53,652 nucleotides of DNA from Candidatus Moranbacteria bacterium CG10_big_fil_rev_8_21_14_0_10_35_21. GTDB taxonomy: Bacteria > Patescibacteriota > Minisyncoccia > Moranbacterales > UBA2206. The notes under the pieces were generated by a model. The model had not been told where the DNA came from and made no database searches. It saw only the letters and a list, made by a program, of their open reading frames with translations. Location: contig PFCG01000017.1 of the NCBI GenBank assembly GCA_002773095.1, positions 1 to 53,652 of the forward strand, given 5' to 3'. Position 1 is the stretch's first letter; each line of letters starts with the position of its first letter. Positions 26,564-35,109 of the stretch are shown here, piece by piece. The translations under genes and the position numbers were made by a program.

Positions 26564-26980
26564 TTATGATAAATATTGGAAAAATTTTGATATGCCAATT
26601 TTTATAAAACAAAACTCTTCCAACATAAAGTCAGAAGAGAAATGAAAAGATTTGCGGGAGACAAACACCCAGCGATTGTCAGGATTCCACCTATCCTCAA
26701 GTTTGTATTTCTTTTCCTTTGTCTCCTGCACATTCTCGCCTCCTATTCTTAGCGTAGCGATTCCATTTTCAAGTTTAGATATAATTTTTTTTAGTTTTTC
26801 TTTTTCGTTTTCGTCCGCGACTTCCATTTGGCTTTTAAGTTCCACAAGTTTTTCGTTGATTTCTTTTTTGTTCTTTCCTGCCGATACGATTGATTCTTTC
26901 TTGCTGATACTCACACTCTTAGCAAAGCCTAGTGATACTGATGTAATTTCGGTTAATTCACTTATTTTTAAATCAGCCAC
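26564..26980 (-). pseudogene. Chimeric ORF containing a GroEL fragment
   Basis: 138 aa from a GTG start. Residues about 15-96 follow the GroEL order: LGFAKSVSISKKESIVSAG, then EINEKLVELKSQME, then KEKLKKIISKLENGIATLRIGG and ETKEKKYKLED. This matches the end of the apical domain through the second intermediate/equatorial segment. The first 13 residues (MADLKISELTEIT) resemble starts of phage structural proteins. The last 40 or so (WNPDNRWVFVSRK...) match neither. Most of GroEL is absent, so it cannot be a chaperonin. Confidence 0.6.
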
Positions 26981-27001
26981 AATTTTTAATTAAATATTTA
27001 A

Positions 27002-27199
27002 TTATTGCCACCTAGTATTTATAGTTCCAATTATTTTTTTAAATCCAGACCATAATTCCACTAAAATATTATCTCCTGTTTCTTGAAGCAAATCATCGCC
27101 AGTTTCTTGAACAAGATTAGCCGCTTCACTCGCAGACGAAATTCCTGCGAGTTTATTCCACCCAGTATCCACTCCCGATGGTTTTGACCAAATTGTCAT
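27002..27199 (-). CDS. Small phage-like hypothetical protein
   Basis: 65 aa, MTIWSKPSGVDTGWNKLAGI..., with a repeated QETGDDLLQETGDNIL motif. It overlaps the stop of the upstream coiled-coil fragment (ATGA) and is followed by the GTG of the chimeric ORF. The tight overlaps and short Trp-rich start are typical of phage structural operons. No function can be assigned. Confidence 0.45.
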   Translation of the reverse strand: MTIWSKPSGVDTGWNKLAGISSASEAANLVQETGDDLLQETGDNILVELWSGFKKIIGTINTRWQ

Positions 27200-27345
27200 T
27201 TTATTTTATCTATAAATTGTTTAATGCCTTCTAGTTTTTTATCCGCTTCTTTTTCTTTGGTTAAAACTGCTGTTTCCCTTTCTGATAATTCAGTCAGTTT
27301 CAGAGCGATTTCTTTTTCTTTTTTTTCAATGGATACTTTTTCTAG
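27196..27345 (-). pseudogene. C-terminal fragment of a coiled-coil, phage-like gene
   Basis: The minus frame reads LLEKVSIEKKEKEIALKLTE...ERETAVLTKEKEADKKLE and ends KQFIDKIK*. It has no start; at about 27345 the frame runs into the opposite-strand gene. It looks like the 3' end of a gene whose upstream part was replaced by the inverted + strand segment. Confidence 0.5.
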
Positions 27346-27379
27346 CAAGCAATTTCAGGAACCATCAAAATTGGACATA

Positions 27380-28138
27380 ATGTCAAACCAATTAGGTCAA
27401 CCAAGCAAAAGTTTTTCTCAAAAGAAATTAGAAATTCCTAAATTTAAATTCTCACCACCGGAATATATCGCCGGTAAATATGGGAAAACTCAGGAAGAAA
27501 TAAATTTAGCAAAACCATCAGTTAAAGAAATTGTTTCGGCGCTTTCAAAATATCCAGCCAACATAGCCTATGGACTTTTAGATTTATTTATCCCAGAATC
27601 TGAAAAAAAGGGCAGAACTGGGGCTGAAGTTTTTGGAGTAGATGTAGAAGCTAAGACAGCAGGGGAAGCTAAGGTAATGCAACTAACTGATATCGCCACG
27701 CTTGTTCCAGCTGGAATTATGGGAGGGTTAAAAAAACTAACCCCAACCGCCGCAAAAATTGTAGAAGACTTATATAAAAACAAAGCATCAAAGAAAATAA
27801 TAGAAAAGGTTATTAAATATGGTGATAATTTTTTAGAAAATCTTAACGAAAAAGAAGCAAAAGAATATCTTGATTTTTTGAAACCAAAAACAGGACTTTT
27901 AGACAAATCAAAACAAATCAAACCCCCTCTTAAAAAAGGTATTCTTCAAGTTGCAAGAGAAGAGAAGCTGGCTAAAGAAGCCAAGTCCACAGAAGCGGGA
28001 TTAAATAAAATAAAATCATCGTCAGAGCTACCAACTGGAGTAGCACCCAAGCAAATTCCCAAATCTCCCCAAGTGTTTCAAAAAGATATTTCATATTTAG
28101 ACGGTATCACAAAAAAGAAAAAGGTCAAGTCAGCGTAA
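27380..28138 (+). CDS. Unknown protein on the + strand, possible phage/plasmid remnant
   Basis: 252 aa from the ATG at 27380; the open frame reaches 27224, but that part is antisense to the minus-strand coiled-coil gene. A Lys-rich protein with KFSPPEYIAGKYGKTQEEI, a hydrophobic stretch (LTDIATLVPAGIMGGL) and a disordered tail. I do not recognise the family; it looks like a piece of a large virion or mobilome polyprotein. It is the longest + strand gene in the window, and a + strand terminator follows, so its orientation is real. Confidence 0.5.
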   Translation: MSNQLGQPSKSFSQKKLEIPKFKFSPPEYIAGKYGKTQEEINLAKPSVKEIVSALSKYPANIAYGLLDLFIPESEKKGRTGAEVFGVDVEAKTAGEAKVMQLTDIATLVPAGIMGGLKKLTPTAAKIVEDLYKNKASKKIIEKVIKYGDNFLENLNEKEAKEYLDFLKPKTGLLDKSKQIKPPLKKGILQVAREEKLAKEAKSTEAGLNKIKSSSELPTGVAPKQIPKSPQVFQKDISYLDGITKKKKVKSA

Positions 28139-28172
28139 TCACTTAGCAAATATATTTATTTAATAACAAAAG

Positions 28173-28206
28173 ACCCACTGGCAGATTCACAGTGGGTAGT
28201 TTTTTC
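28173..28206 (+). terminator. Rho-independent terminator
   Basis: An 8-bp stem ACCCACTG/CAGTGGGT with a 9-nt loop is followed by AGTTTTTT on the + strand, 35 bp after the + strand gene. Confidence 0.75.
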
Positions 28207-28347
28207 AATTAAAAAATTGCAACTAATTCGCTAAACTGGGATAGCCAACTATCCCAATAACAATTTTAAATAACAAATAATACAACAGAACCATCTTCCA
28301 ATTCAGCTTTTTCATTTTTTCTACCCTTTCGCAAGAAATAATTTTTA

Positions 28348-28632
28348 CTAAGAATTCCCTTTTTGAAGTCCTCTTAATTCTTTTCTAATTTCTCTATCAA
28401 TTTTATCTTTATTATTTTCGTAGAAACTACACGAATCATTGTCATTACAATTTCTTTTAACTAGTTCTAGTGCGCGATCCACTATATCATCAATCTCAGC
28501 GTCTTCTTTTCTAGCCAGGTTATTAATTTCACTTTCAATTTCATGAAGATGTCTCTTTAAGCTGTCTAGTTTGGGATTTTCCTCCATCCCTATTATTTGT
28601 TCCACTATTTTTTCAATTTTTGAGTAATACAT
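28348..28632 (-). CDS. Hypothetical coiled-coil protein
   Basis: 94 aa, highly charged and mostly helical (LDSLKRHLHEIESEINNLARKEDAEIDDIVDRALELVKR), with two Cys near CNDNDSCSF. It is the last of four small genes downstream of the cation exchanger. No recognisable family. Confidence 0.55.
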   Translation of the reverse strand: MYYSKIEKIVEQIIGMEENPKLDSLKRHLHEIESEINNLARKEDAEIDDIVDRALELVKRNCNDNDSCSFYENNKDKIDREIRKELRGLQKGNS

Positions 28633-28642
28633 AATTTTTGCA

Positions 28643-28939
28643 TTATTTAATTAAATTCATCTCTTTTTTGAGCTTTTTTATTTCTGCTTCAAATTGAACC
28701 AATTCATAACTAAGTTTATCCAAGGCAATTTGTTTTTCCTGCATTTGAATTTTAATTCTAGCTGTTTCTTTCTTTAGAGCTCTGACCTCAGCTTCCAATC
28801 GGGTTTTTTCTTCTAGCTTTTTATGGAGATCTGATTCCTGCATCACAATTTCTCGCTGAATGTCATTTATTTTTCGAGAATCTTTTTTTTCTTCACCTGG
28901 CTGATTGCTTTGGTTAGGATCAATATTTTGCAATTGCAT
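28643..28939 (-). CDS. Hypothetical coiled-coil protein
   Basis: 98 aa. After a polar start (QLQNIDPNQSNQPGEEKK), residues 28-95 form one long heptad-rich helix with Glu/Lys pairs. No known domain. It lies 10 bp from its neighbours on both sides, within an apparent operon. Confidence 0.55.
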   Translation of the reverse strand: MQLQNIDPNQSNQPGEEKKDSRKINDIQREIVMQESDLHKKLEEKTRLEAEVRALKKETARIKIQMQEKQIALDKLSYELVQFEAEIKKLKKEMNLIK

Positions 28940-28948
28940 ATGTTTTTC

Positions 28949-29278
28949 TTAAAGTTTTGAATTTTTTAATATTTCCAATGTTTGATTAGAAAGTGTTTTT
29001 GGCTTTGGCCTATTTTTTTCTTTTTTCTCCAATTCCCTTACGATACTGGAAGTTTTTTCACTAACGATACTTATAGGGTTAGACGGTGGAATGGGAATAC
29101 CTTGAGTAAATGGTCTTACAACCTCTCTCTTGATGTTTTTATTTTGGCGAGAAATAGAACTGGGTTTTTCTTTTTCCATCTCAACATCTTCAGCACTTTT
29201 TTCAGACTGATCTTTTTGCGAACTATTTTGAGATTCGTATTCAGAAATATCTTGAAACCGACACAAATATTTTCTCAA
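28949..29278 (-). CDS. Hypothetical disordered protein
   Basis: 109 aa rich in Ser, Lys, Glu and Pro (RPFTQGIPIPPSNPISIVSEK), predicted largely disordered with a short C-terminal helix. It overlaps the upstream gene by 4 bp (ATGA), which implies translational coupling. No family recognised. Confidence 0.5.
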   Translation of the reverse strand: MRKYLCRFQDISEYESQNSSQKDQSEKSAEDVEMEKEKPSSISRQNKNIKREVVRPFTQGIPIPPSNPISIVSEKTSSIVRELEKKEKNRPKPKTLSNQTLEILKNSKL

Positions 29279-29553
29279 TAGTCCAGATTTTTTGCCATTT
29301 TCATGGCATTTTTTTTGGTAATCTTGCCCTCCTTAATCAAATTTTGAAAAATGTCATGTGCCTCATCTCTAGTGAGTCCGCCCTTTTGCTTTTCTGCTAA
29401 GCCTTTAATAAAAGCATTCTTGGCCTTAACTGTAGTAAAGCCCATTTCCTTAGCTATTTTAGCACGATTTTTTTTCCCAAATCTTTTTTTATTGACTCTT
29501 TTTTTATCAATTATAGCTCCGGAATCAGATTTTCGACTAAAAATTATTCCCAT
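29275..29553 (-). CDS. Hypothetical basic helical protein
   Basis: 92 aa. A basic N-terminal region (KKRVNKKRFGKKNRAKIAKEMGF) is followed by helices (KNAFIKGLAEKQKGGLTRDEAHDIFQNLIKEGKITKKNAMKMAKNLDY) reminiscent of small nucleic-acid-associated proteins. It shares the TAATG junction with the cation exchanger and starts the four-gene string. Confidence 0.55.
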   Translation of the reverse strand: MGIIFSRKSDSGAIIDKKRVNKKRFGKKNRAKIAKEMGFTTVKAKNAFIKGLAEKQKGGLTRDEAHDIFQNLIKEGKITKKNAMKMAKNLDY

Positions 29554-30545
29554 TATAATAAATTAAATAATTTTCCAATAAACATAATGAAAAGCATTAA
29601 ATACATAGCTCCTTCCCAAATATAAATTTTTTGAGAAATGCCTGAAATTATAAAAAGTAAAGTAGCCACCGCCATAGTTGGCAAACCAATCAAAAAAGTT
29701 TGCTCATCTATGGGTAAATTGTGAATCAATCCTGGCACACCCACTACCACTAGGGCATTAAAAGCATTAGAACCAAAAATATTTCCAACGGCAATTTCTG
29801 ATTTTCCGGAAAAAGCCGCTTTGACCGAAACTAATAGTTCCGGTAAAGATGTTCCGATAGCCACAGCTGTAATGGAAATTATTCCTGGATTTATATTAAA
29901 TAATTCGGAAAGTTTAATTACTGCATCAATTAAATATTTGGCGCCTAATAAAAGTCCGGCCACGCCTACTATCAATAAGGCAAAATCTTTGAATTGAAGT
30001 TTGGGACGCTCAATTCCATTCTTCTTATCTAGATTCAAACTTTTTCTTCGTTCTTCTCTGGAGGGTAAAATCACATAGTCATCTTCAATTTTTCTTTCAT
30101 CCTTATGAAAAACAGTATAAAGGAGATATATAATATATGAAATTACTAGAATAAGTGCTTCACCAAAACCAATATGTCTGTCCCAAGCCGCTCCCAATAA
30201 GAGAACAGTAGCCGTGGCTAAGATAGGTAAATCTAAATTAATTAAATTTTTACTGACTGTTAAGCGTTTACTAATGATAGCTGATATTCCAATAATCAGT
30301 AGTATGTTAGAGATATTTGATCCAACTGCATTAGCCACCACGATTTCTGGAACGTTTTTTAAAGTGGCTACGATGGAGGAAATTAATTCCGGAAACGAAG
30401 TTCCCATACCCACGATGATGACTCCCACCACAAAAGGAGAAAGTCCAGCGGCCAAGCCGATTTTTTCGGCACCAGCCAAAAACCAATCCGCCCCCTTAAC
30501 CATCACTAGCATAGCTATAACAAAAACTACGATCCAAATTAACAT
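29553..30545 (-). CDS. Sodium/calcium exchanger (CaCA family, YrbG-like)
   Basis: 330 aa membrane protein with about ten TM segments in two inverted repeats. Each repeat has the cation-binding motif: VGMGTSFPELISS in the first, AVAIGTSLPELLVSVKAA in the second, each followed by the GSNxxN loop (AVGSNISNILLI, IFGSNAFNALVV). The family exchanges Ca2+ or another cation for Na+ or H+. It follows mnmA by 17 bp. Confidence 0.93.
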   Translation of the reverse strand: MLIWIVVFVIAMLVMVKGADWFLAGAEKIGLAAGLSPFVVGVIIVGMGTSFPELISSIVATLKNVPEIVVANAVGSNISNILLIIGISAIISKRLTVSKNLINLDLPILATATVLLLGAAWDRHIGFGEALILVISYIIYLLYTVFHKDERKIEDDYVILPSREERRKSLNLDKKNGIERPKLQFKDFALLIVGVAGLLLGAKYLIDAVIKLSELFNINPGIISITAVAIGTSLPELLVSVKAAFSGKSEIAVGNIFGSNAFNALVVVGVPGLIHNLPIDEQTFLIGLPTMAVATLLFIISGISQKIYIWEGAMYLMLFIMFIGKLFNLL

Positions 30546-30562
30546 CTTTTTATTTTAAAAAA

Positions 30563-31738
30563 TTATTCTTTGATAACTCCTCCGCCCAAAACTTCTCCAG
30601 AATTTGAGTAAAAAACAGCTGATTGTCCAGGCGTGACTGCTTTCTGCGGTTCATTAAATTCTACCACATAAACGCTTTTTTGTGGATTTTTTACCCTGTT
30701 AAATTTCGCCTTTGGCGAACCGATTTCATCGGATTTAACAGGGTGAATTATAGCACAAATTGCCTCATGCCGATATCTTATTTTAAGCTTAGTTTTTAGA
30801 GGAAATTTGGGTATTTTTCCCAACCAATTAACCTTTTCCACTAGAATATTTTTTTTGAAGATATCTGGATTTTTTGGATCGTTGGTCACTAAAAGTCTAT
30901 TTTTGGAAAAATCTTTATCCACCACATAATAGGGACCAGTGCCACCGATATTAATTCCTCTTCTTTGTCCAATCGTATAGAGAGGCAAGCCCTGATGAGA
31001 ACCTAAAATTTTTCCATCTGTATCAAAAATTTTTCCTTTTTTTAATTTAAGATTGCGTTTAAGAAATTCGGTAGGATATTTTTCCGGCGTGAAGCATAAG
31101 CCTTGCGAGTCATCCTTATTAAAGACTGGCAATTTCATCTTTTCGGCTATTTTTCTAATTTCCGGTTTTTGATATTTTCCGACCGGAAAAATAATTTTAG
31201 ATAACTGCTTTTGGATTAAATTATATAAAAAATAAGACTGATCTTTTTCCTTATCCTTTCCTTGATATAATTTATAAACAAATTCTTCATTATTTTTAAC
31301 TTTTAACTTTAAACTTTTAGCTTTGCGCACTTGTGCATAGTGTCCCGAGGCCACAAAATCCGCCTTCATCTCAAGCATTTTTTTAAATAAAAAATTAAAT
31401 TTTATCCTTTCATTGCAAACCACACAAGGGTTAGGCGTCCGTCCGGATTCATTTTCTTCTAAGAAATAATCCACCACTTCTTTTTTAAACTCCTTAGCTG
31501 CATTAACCGTATATAAAGGAACATCCAAAATTTGAGCCACCTTTCTGGCGTCTTGTTGAGCCTCTAATGAACAACATTTATTTTCCCGCAGAGCATCCTG
31601 TCCTGGCTCCTTCCAAAAATGCATAAAAATCCCGACTACCTCATAGCCTTGTTTTTTCAGCAATCCGGCGGCCACTGAAGAATCTACTCCAGAAGACATA
31701 GCCACAATTACTCTCTTTTTTTTCTTCTTTTCAGCCAT
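30563..31738 (-). CDS. mnmA: tRNA-specific 2-thiouridylase
   Basis: 391 aa; makes s2U34 on tRNA Lys, Glu and Gln. The PP-loop AMSSGVDSSVAA is near residues 13-24. The catalytic cysteines lie in TPNPCVVCNERIKF (Cys near 104) and DSQGLCF (near 207). Residues 331-349 (HPVKSDEIGSPKAKFNRVK) are an extra segment, encoded by a 52-nt three-stem palindromic repeat, between RYRHEAICAII and VYVVEFNEPQKAVTPGQ. The frame is preserved and the catalytic residues are intact. Confidence 0.95.
   Translation of the reverse strand: MAEKKKKKRVIVAMSSGVDSSVAAGLLKKQGYEVVGIFMHFWKEPGQDALRENKCCSLEAQQDARKVAQILDVPLYTVNAAKEFKKEVVDYFLEENESGRTPNPCVVCNERIKFNFLFKKMLEMKADFVASGHYAQVRKAKSLKLKVKNNEEFVYKLYQGKDKEKDQSYFLYNLIQKQLSKIIFPVGKYQKPEIRKIAEKMKLPVFNKDDSQGLCFTPEKYPTEFLKRNLKLKKGKIFDTDGKILGSHQGLPLYTIGQRRGINIGGTGPYYVVDKDFSKNRLLVTNDPKNPDIFKKNILVEKVNWLGKIPKFPLKTKLKIRYRHEAICAIIHPVKSDEIGSPKAKFNRVKNPQKSVYVVEFNEPQKAVTPGQSAVFYSNSGEVLGGGVIKE
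30693..30744. repeat. Three-stem palindromic repeat inside mnmA
   Basis: Outer arms ACCCTGTTAAAT/ATTTAACAGGGT pair perfectly over 12 bp. The inner hairpins TTCGCC/GGCGAA and CCGAT/ATCGG correspond in position to those at 616-668 but with compensatory changes. It is translated in frame as about 20 residues. Confidence 0.75.
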
Positions 31739-31773
31739 AAAAATATACTATTACAATTTAGTCCCTCTGTAAA

Positions 31774-31799
31774 CAAAAAAGGGGTTGGCAACCCTTTTC
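31774..31799 (-). terminator. Terminator between the small membrane protein gene and mnmA
   Basis: On the minus strand GGGTT-GCC-AACCC is followed by CTTTTTT. Confidence 0.6.
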
Positions 31800-31803
31800 T
31801 TTA

Positions 31804-31977
31804 TTATTTCTGAATCTCTTTTTGAATCGCTTGTTCCGAGGCAAAGACTTTGGAATCTGGAAAGCCGGAAATTATTTTTTCTCCAGTGCGAATAGTAAAC
31901 CAAGCGATAAAAAGACCGATTACCATCAAGATAATCAAGGCCATCTGGCTAGATATTTTTCTATCAAAAGAAAGCAT
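31804..31977 (-). CDS. Small single-pass membrane protein
   Basis: 57 aa, MLSFDRKISSQ then a TM helix MALIILMVIGLFIAWFTI, then RTGEKIISGFPDSKVFASEQ and a polar end. It sits 3 bp after the VirD4-like ATPase gene on the same strand and ends at a terminator, so it is probably the last gene of that operon. No family recognised. Confidence 0.65.
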   Translation of the reverse strand: MLSFDRKISSQMALIILMVIGLFIAWFTIRTGEKIISGFPDSKVFASEQAIQKEIQK

Positions 31978-31980
31978 ATT

Positions 31981-33792
31981 TTATGTTTGTTTATTTTTAT
32001 TTATCAATTTTCTTACTTCTGCCAAATTAACTTCTATTTTTTTTCTAGCTGATTTAAATTTTTTCGGAGCAATTCGAGAAATTTGAGAAAGAGTCATTGG
32101 CTTTTCCTTAGGAATAAAAGCCATATTTTCCGGTTTCAAATCCGGTTCATGAACTGGTTTTTCTGGAATATTTTTTTGCCAATCTCTTTTAGGTTGTAAA
32201 CTCTCCCCTTCTTTTTTTTCATTTCTCGCCTTAGCTGTCATTCTTTGATAATCCTTAAGACATTCTCGACAAAAAGTCGGACGACTAGTGTCCGGTTTAA
32301 ATGGCACTGTAATTTTTTCTTCACAGGTATCACAAACAGCATTATACACAACACTCTCTTCCTTTTTTTCGGTAGTTTCTGCGTCTTTTCTTTCCTCCTT
32401 TTGTGCTAGAACAGATGGAGAAGCTGGCTTGGCAATAAATACTTTTTTGGATTCATTCGGAATATCAGCTACTTTTCTTTCAATTTTAATCAATTCTGAT
32501 CCAGTCATAATTCCACTCCAACGAGCTATTTTATCCTCTACTTCCGCTCGACTCTTGCCATATCTTTCCCGAGAAATTTTTATAGCTTTTTCTTCATTAT
32601 TTTTCGTTCCAGAAAGATCAATGGGGGGCAATGTCGCCGCTGAAAAAGCATCTCCAGCTATTCCATCAATCATCAATTTTAAATAAACATTAAATTTAGT
32701 CAGATTAACAATATCGTTCATTAAAAAAACCGGATCAAATTCTTTTTCCAAATGTTCCGCATCTTCTGCTCCAACTCGGAAAGAAACAATCGTTCCCACA
32801 TTACCAAAAATAGCATCCTTAACAGTTGCGTTTCCATCAAAAATAAGCTGGTTGATATATTGGTGAGCTAAAATTAAACTTAAACGGTATTTTCTAGCTT
32901 CTGAAAGAATATTAGCAAAAGATTCCGTAGCAAAGTTTTGGAATTCATCTACATAAAGATAAAAGTCCTTTCTATCCGCTTCCGGAATATCAATGCGCCC
33001 CATCGCCGCTAGCTGGATTTTGGTAATAATCATACCGCCTAAAAGTCTCATAGAATCCTCTCCAATTCTTCCCTTAGACAAATTGACAATTAAGATTTTT
33101 TGATTATCCATTATTTCCCGCATATCAATGGAGGATTTCGGCTGGCCGACAATATGACGGATAACTGAGGAAGAAAGAAATTGTCCCACTTTATTTTGAA
33201 TAGCCGCTACTGCTTCCTTTCTAAACCTATCTTCCCATTTATCAAACTCATTTATCCAAAAAGATTTAACTACTGGATCTTTTATTTTTGGATAAACTCT
33301 TTTGCGATAATCTTTATCAAACATCATCCGATTTACTCCCAACATCGTTGATCCGGGATAATCCAAAAGCGCTAAAATGGTATTATTTAAAATATATTCC
33401 ATCCGCGGACTCCAAACATCAGGCCAGATTTTTTTAAAGACACCCATCATTCCGGAAGCTACTAGATTTTTTTTGTCCTCATCCACTGATTCCAAAATAT
33501 TAAAAGCTAATGGGAATTCTGTGTCTGAGGGATTAAAATAAACCACGTCATTTATTCGTTCAGAAGGAATGGCTCGTAACATCTTTTCCGCAAATTCTCC
33601 ATGAGGATCTACCACGCAAACACCTTTTCCGTTTTGAATATCTTGAATAGCCATATTTTCCAGTAAGTTGGATTTTCCCATCCCGGTTTTTCCAATCACA
33701 TACATATGACGACGCCGATCATCTTCTTTAATACCAAAAGTCGTTTCTTGATTTCTAAAATTAGTTTTAGCAAAAAAATTTATTTCACTCAT
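31981..33792 (-). CDS. VirD4/TraG-like P-loop ATPase with C-terminal zinc ribbon
   Basis: 603 aa. Walker A GKTGMGKS is at residues 34-41 and DPHGEFAEKML follows. Walker B is FYLYVDEFQNFATESF, and the AHQYINQL motif is typical of type IV coupling proteins and HerA/DUF87 ATPases. The C-terminal third is disordered and basic and carries a CDTCEEKI...FCRECL four-Cys knuckle (near 506-530). It lacks its own TM segments; the upstream partner supplies membrane anchoring. The pair is probably a DNA or protein translocation motor. Confidence 0.8.
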   Translation of the reverse strand: MSEINFFAKTNFRNQETTFGIKEDDRRRHMYVIGKTGMGKSNLLENMAIQDIQNGKGVCVVDPHGEFAEKMLRAIPSERINDVVYFNPSDTEFPLAFNILESVDEDKKNLVASGMMGVFKKIWPDVWSPRMEYILNNTILALLDYPGSTMLGVNRMMFDKDYRKRVYPKIKDPVVKSFWINEFDKWEDRFRKEAVAAIQNKVGQFLSSSVIRHIVGQPKSSIDMREIMDNQKILIVNLSKGRIGEDSMRLLGGMIITKIQLAAMGRIDIPEADRKDFYLYVDEFQNFATESFANILSEARKYRLSLILAHQYINQLIFDGNATVKDAIFGNVGTIVSFRVGAEDAEHLEKEFDPVFLMNDIVNLTKFNVYLKLMIDGIAGDAFSAATLPPIDLSGTKNNEEKAIKISRERYGKSRAEVEDKIARWSGIMTGSELIKIERKVADIPNESKKVFIAKPASPSVLAQKEERKDAETTEKKEESVVYNAVCDTCEEKITVPFKPDTSRPTFCRECLKDYQRMTAKARNEKKEGESLQPKRDWQKNIPEKPVHEPDLKPENMAFIPKEKPMTLSQISRIAPKKFKSARKKIEVNLAEVRKLINKNKQT

Positions 33793-33801
33793 TTTTATAT
33801 T

Positions 33802-35058
33802 TTAAACCGGCAAATTAGAAGGAGCCGAACCGCGTTTGGATCCTAAAGTGGTAATTGAGGGAGCTTTTACTCCCATATCTGGAAAATGATAAATTGTGGC
33901 TAGTTCCTTAGTAGTAAAAACAAAAGTTAGACCATCCATACTACGATCTTTATAACGCTTATATATTCTTCTTTGCCGATAGGCTAATCGATCTTTTTTG
34001 AAAAAGTAATTAGCATAAGTTTTACTATCATCTTGGGGTTTAAGATTATTTAAATTTAAATCATTAAACTGCTTCAAAGATCCAAAAAAAGCCGAAACGA
34101 AACTTTTATCAAAAACCTCTTGTCGACCAAGATATATTAGTCTCATTTTAGTTTTAAAAGCATTTCGCCCGAGATTTTCCTCTACTGCCTTTAAAACTTC
34201 CTTCTCTCCGGGAGTAAGCTTAAATTCTACCGGCTGATCATCTTTCTTTTCATCTTTTTCAAATTCTACTACTTGAGAAAATCCTTTAATAAGATTGGAA
34301 AAAACATCTGCTAAATGATCCAAAATATTTTTTTCTTTAGTTCCGGCTTTTTTAGCTAATTCATCTACCAACTCCATTTCGTCTTGTCGCCAAATTTCTT
34401 TTAAAGGCTCAACGATTATTTGTAACCAAATATTTTGACCAGGCCCTAGTCGACCAATCACTTCCGCCATAGCAGCTAATGGATCAATCATTGTGCCAGT
34501 AATATCCTCCTCAAATTTATCATAGGTTTTAATAGGGTAAGGATCTGGCATAGCCAGCTCAATGTCAGTCCCCCATAAATCCCAATTTTTATTAGGAACA
34601 GTTTTGGGAAATTTATCCACATAGTCTTCTACCTCAGTAATTTCCGAATCGGGAAATTGAGCATAGATTTGGGCTTCAATTAAATTACGTAATTTTTTTT
34701 GGGTGCGAATATAAAAATGTACCTCTCCTTCATTGCCAACTAATTCTAAACTAAAACGATCAGTAAACTTCCCTTCCAAATAAAGATCAAATGGGGTGAA
34801 ACCAACCACTACTCCGGCAATACCGGCGTAAATTGATTCCATAACCTTGGGACTTTTTTCGATATCTTTCGGTGGAATAATTTCCAATAATGTCCACTCT
34901 AGCGACTTTACCCAGGAATCAGCTGAAAGAAAAATTACAAAATCCATCCATAATAATTTAAAGAAAAAATAAAAAGCCACCGGAAAAACAATCCACCAAT
35001 AAGTATAGAAAGCGTCTCCAATAGCACTATAAGCACTTAAAAATTCTAAGAAATTCAT
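33802..35058 (-). CDS. Membrane protein partner of the VirD4-like ATPase
   Basis: 418 aa. One or two N-terminal TM segments (YTYWWIVFPVAFYFFFKLLWMDFVIFL, residues about 18-45) precede a large soluble domain with GQNIWLQIIVEPLKEIWR and a C-terminal FVFTTKELATIYHFPDMGVKAP. The same gene pair is, to my recollection, common in CPR genomes and lacks a tested function. It lies 9 bp upstream of the ATPase gene. A T4SS-like complex is inferred. Confidence 0.65.
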   Translation of the reverse strand: MNFLEFLSAYSAIGDAFYTYWWIVFPVAFYFFFKLLWMDFVIFLSADSWVKSLEWTLLEIIPPKDIEKSPKVMESIYAGIAGVVVGFTPFDLYLEGKFTDRFSLELVGNEGEVHFYIRTQKKLRNLIEAQIYAQFPDSEITEVEDYVDKFPKTVPNKNWDLWGTDIELAMPDPYPIKTYDKFEEDITGTMIDPLAAMAEVIGRLGPGQNIWLQIIVEPLKEIWRQDEMELVDELAKKAGTKEKNILDHLADVFSNLIKGFSQVVEFEKDEKKDDQPVEFKLTPGEKEVLKAVEENLGRNAFKTKMRLIYLGRQEVFDKSFVSAFFGSLKQFNDLNLNNLKPQDDSKTYANYFFKKDRLAYRQRRIYKRYKDRSMDGLTFVFTTKELATIYHFPDMGVKAPSITTLGSKRGSAPSNLPV

Positions 35059-35109
35059 AGGAATCGTTGTTCCTTAATTATTTTATTTTTGCGTTCGAAC
35101 CGATTTTCG

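Noticed and set aside
32288-32686. + strand ORF of 132 codons
   Set aside because: Antisense to the VirD4-like ATPase; no start signal or homology.
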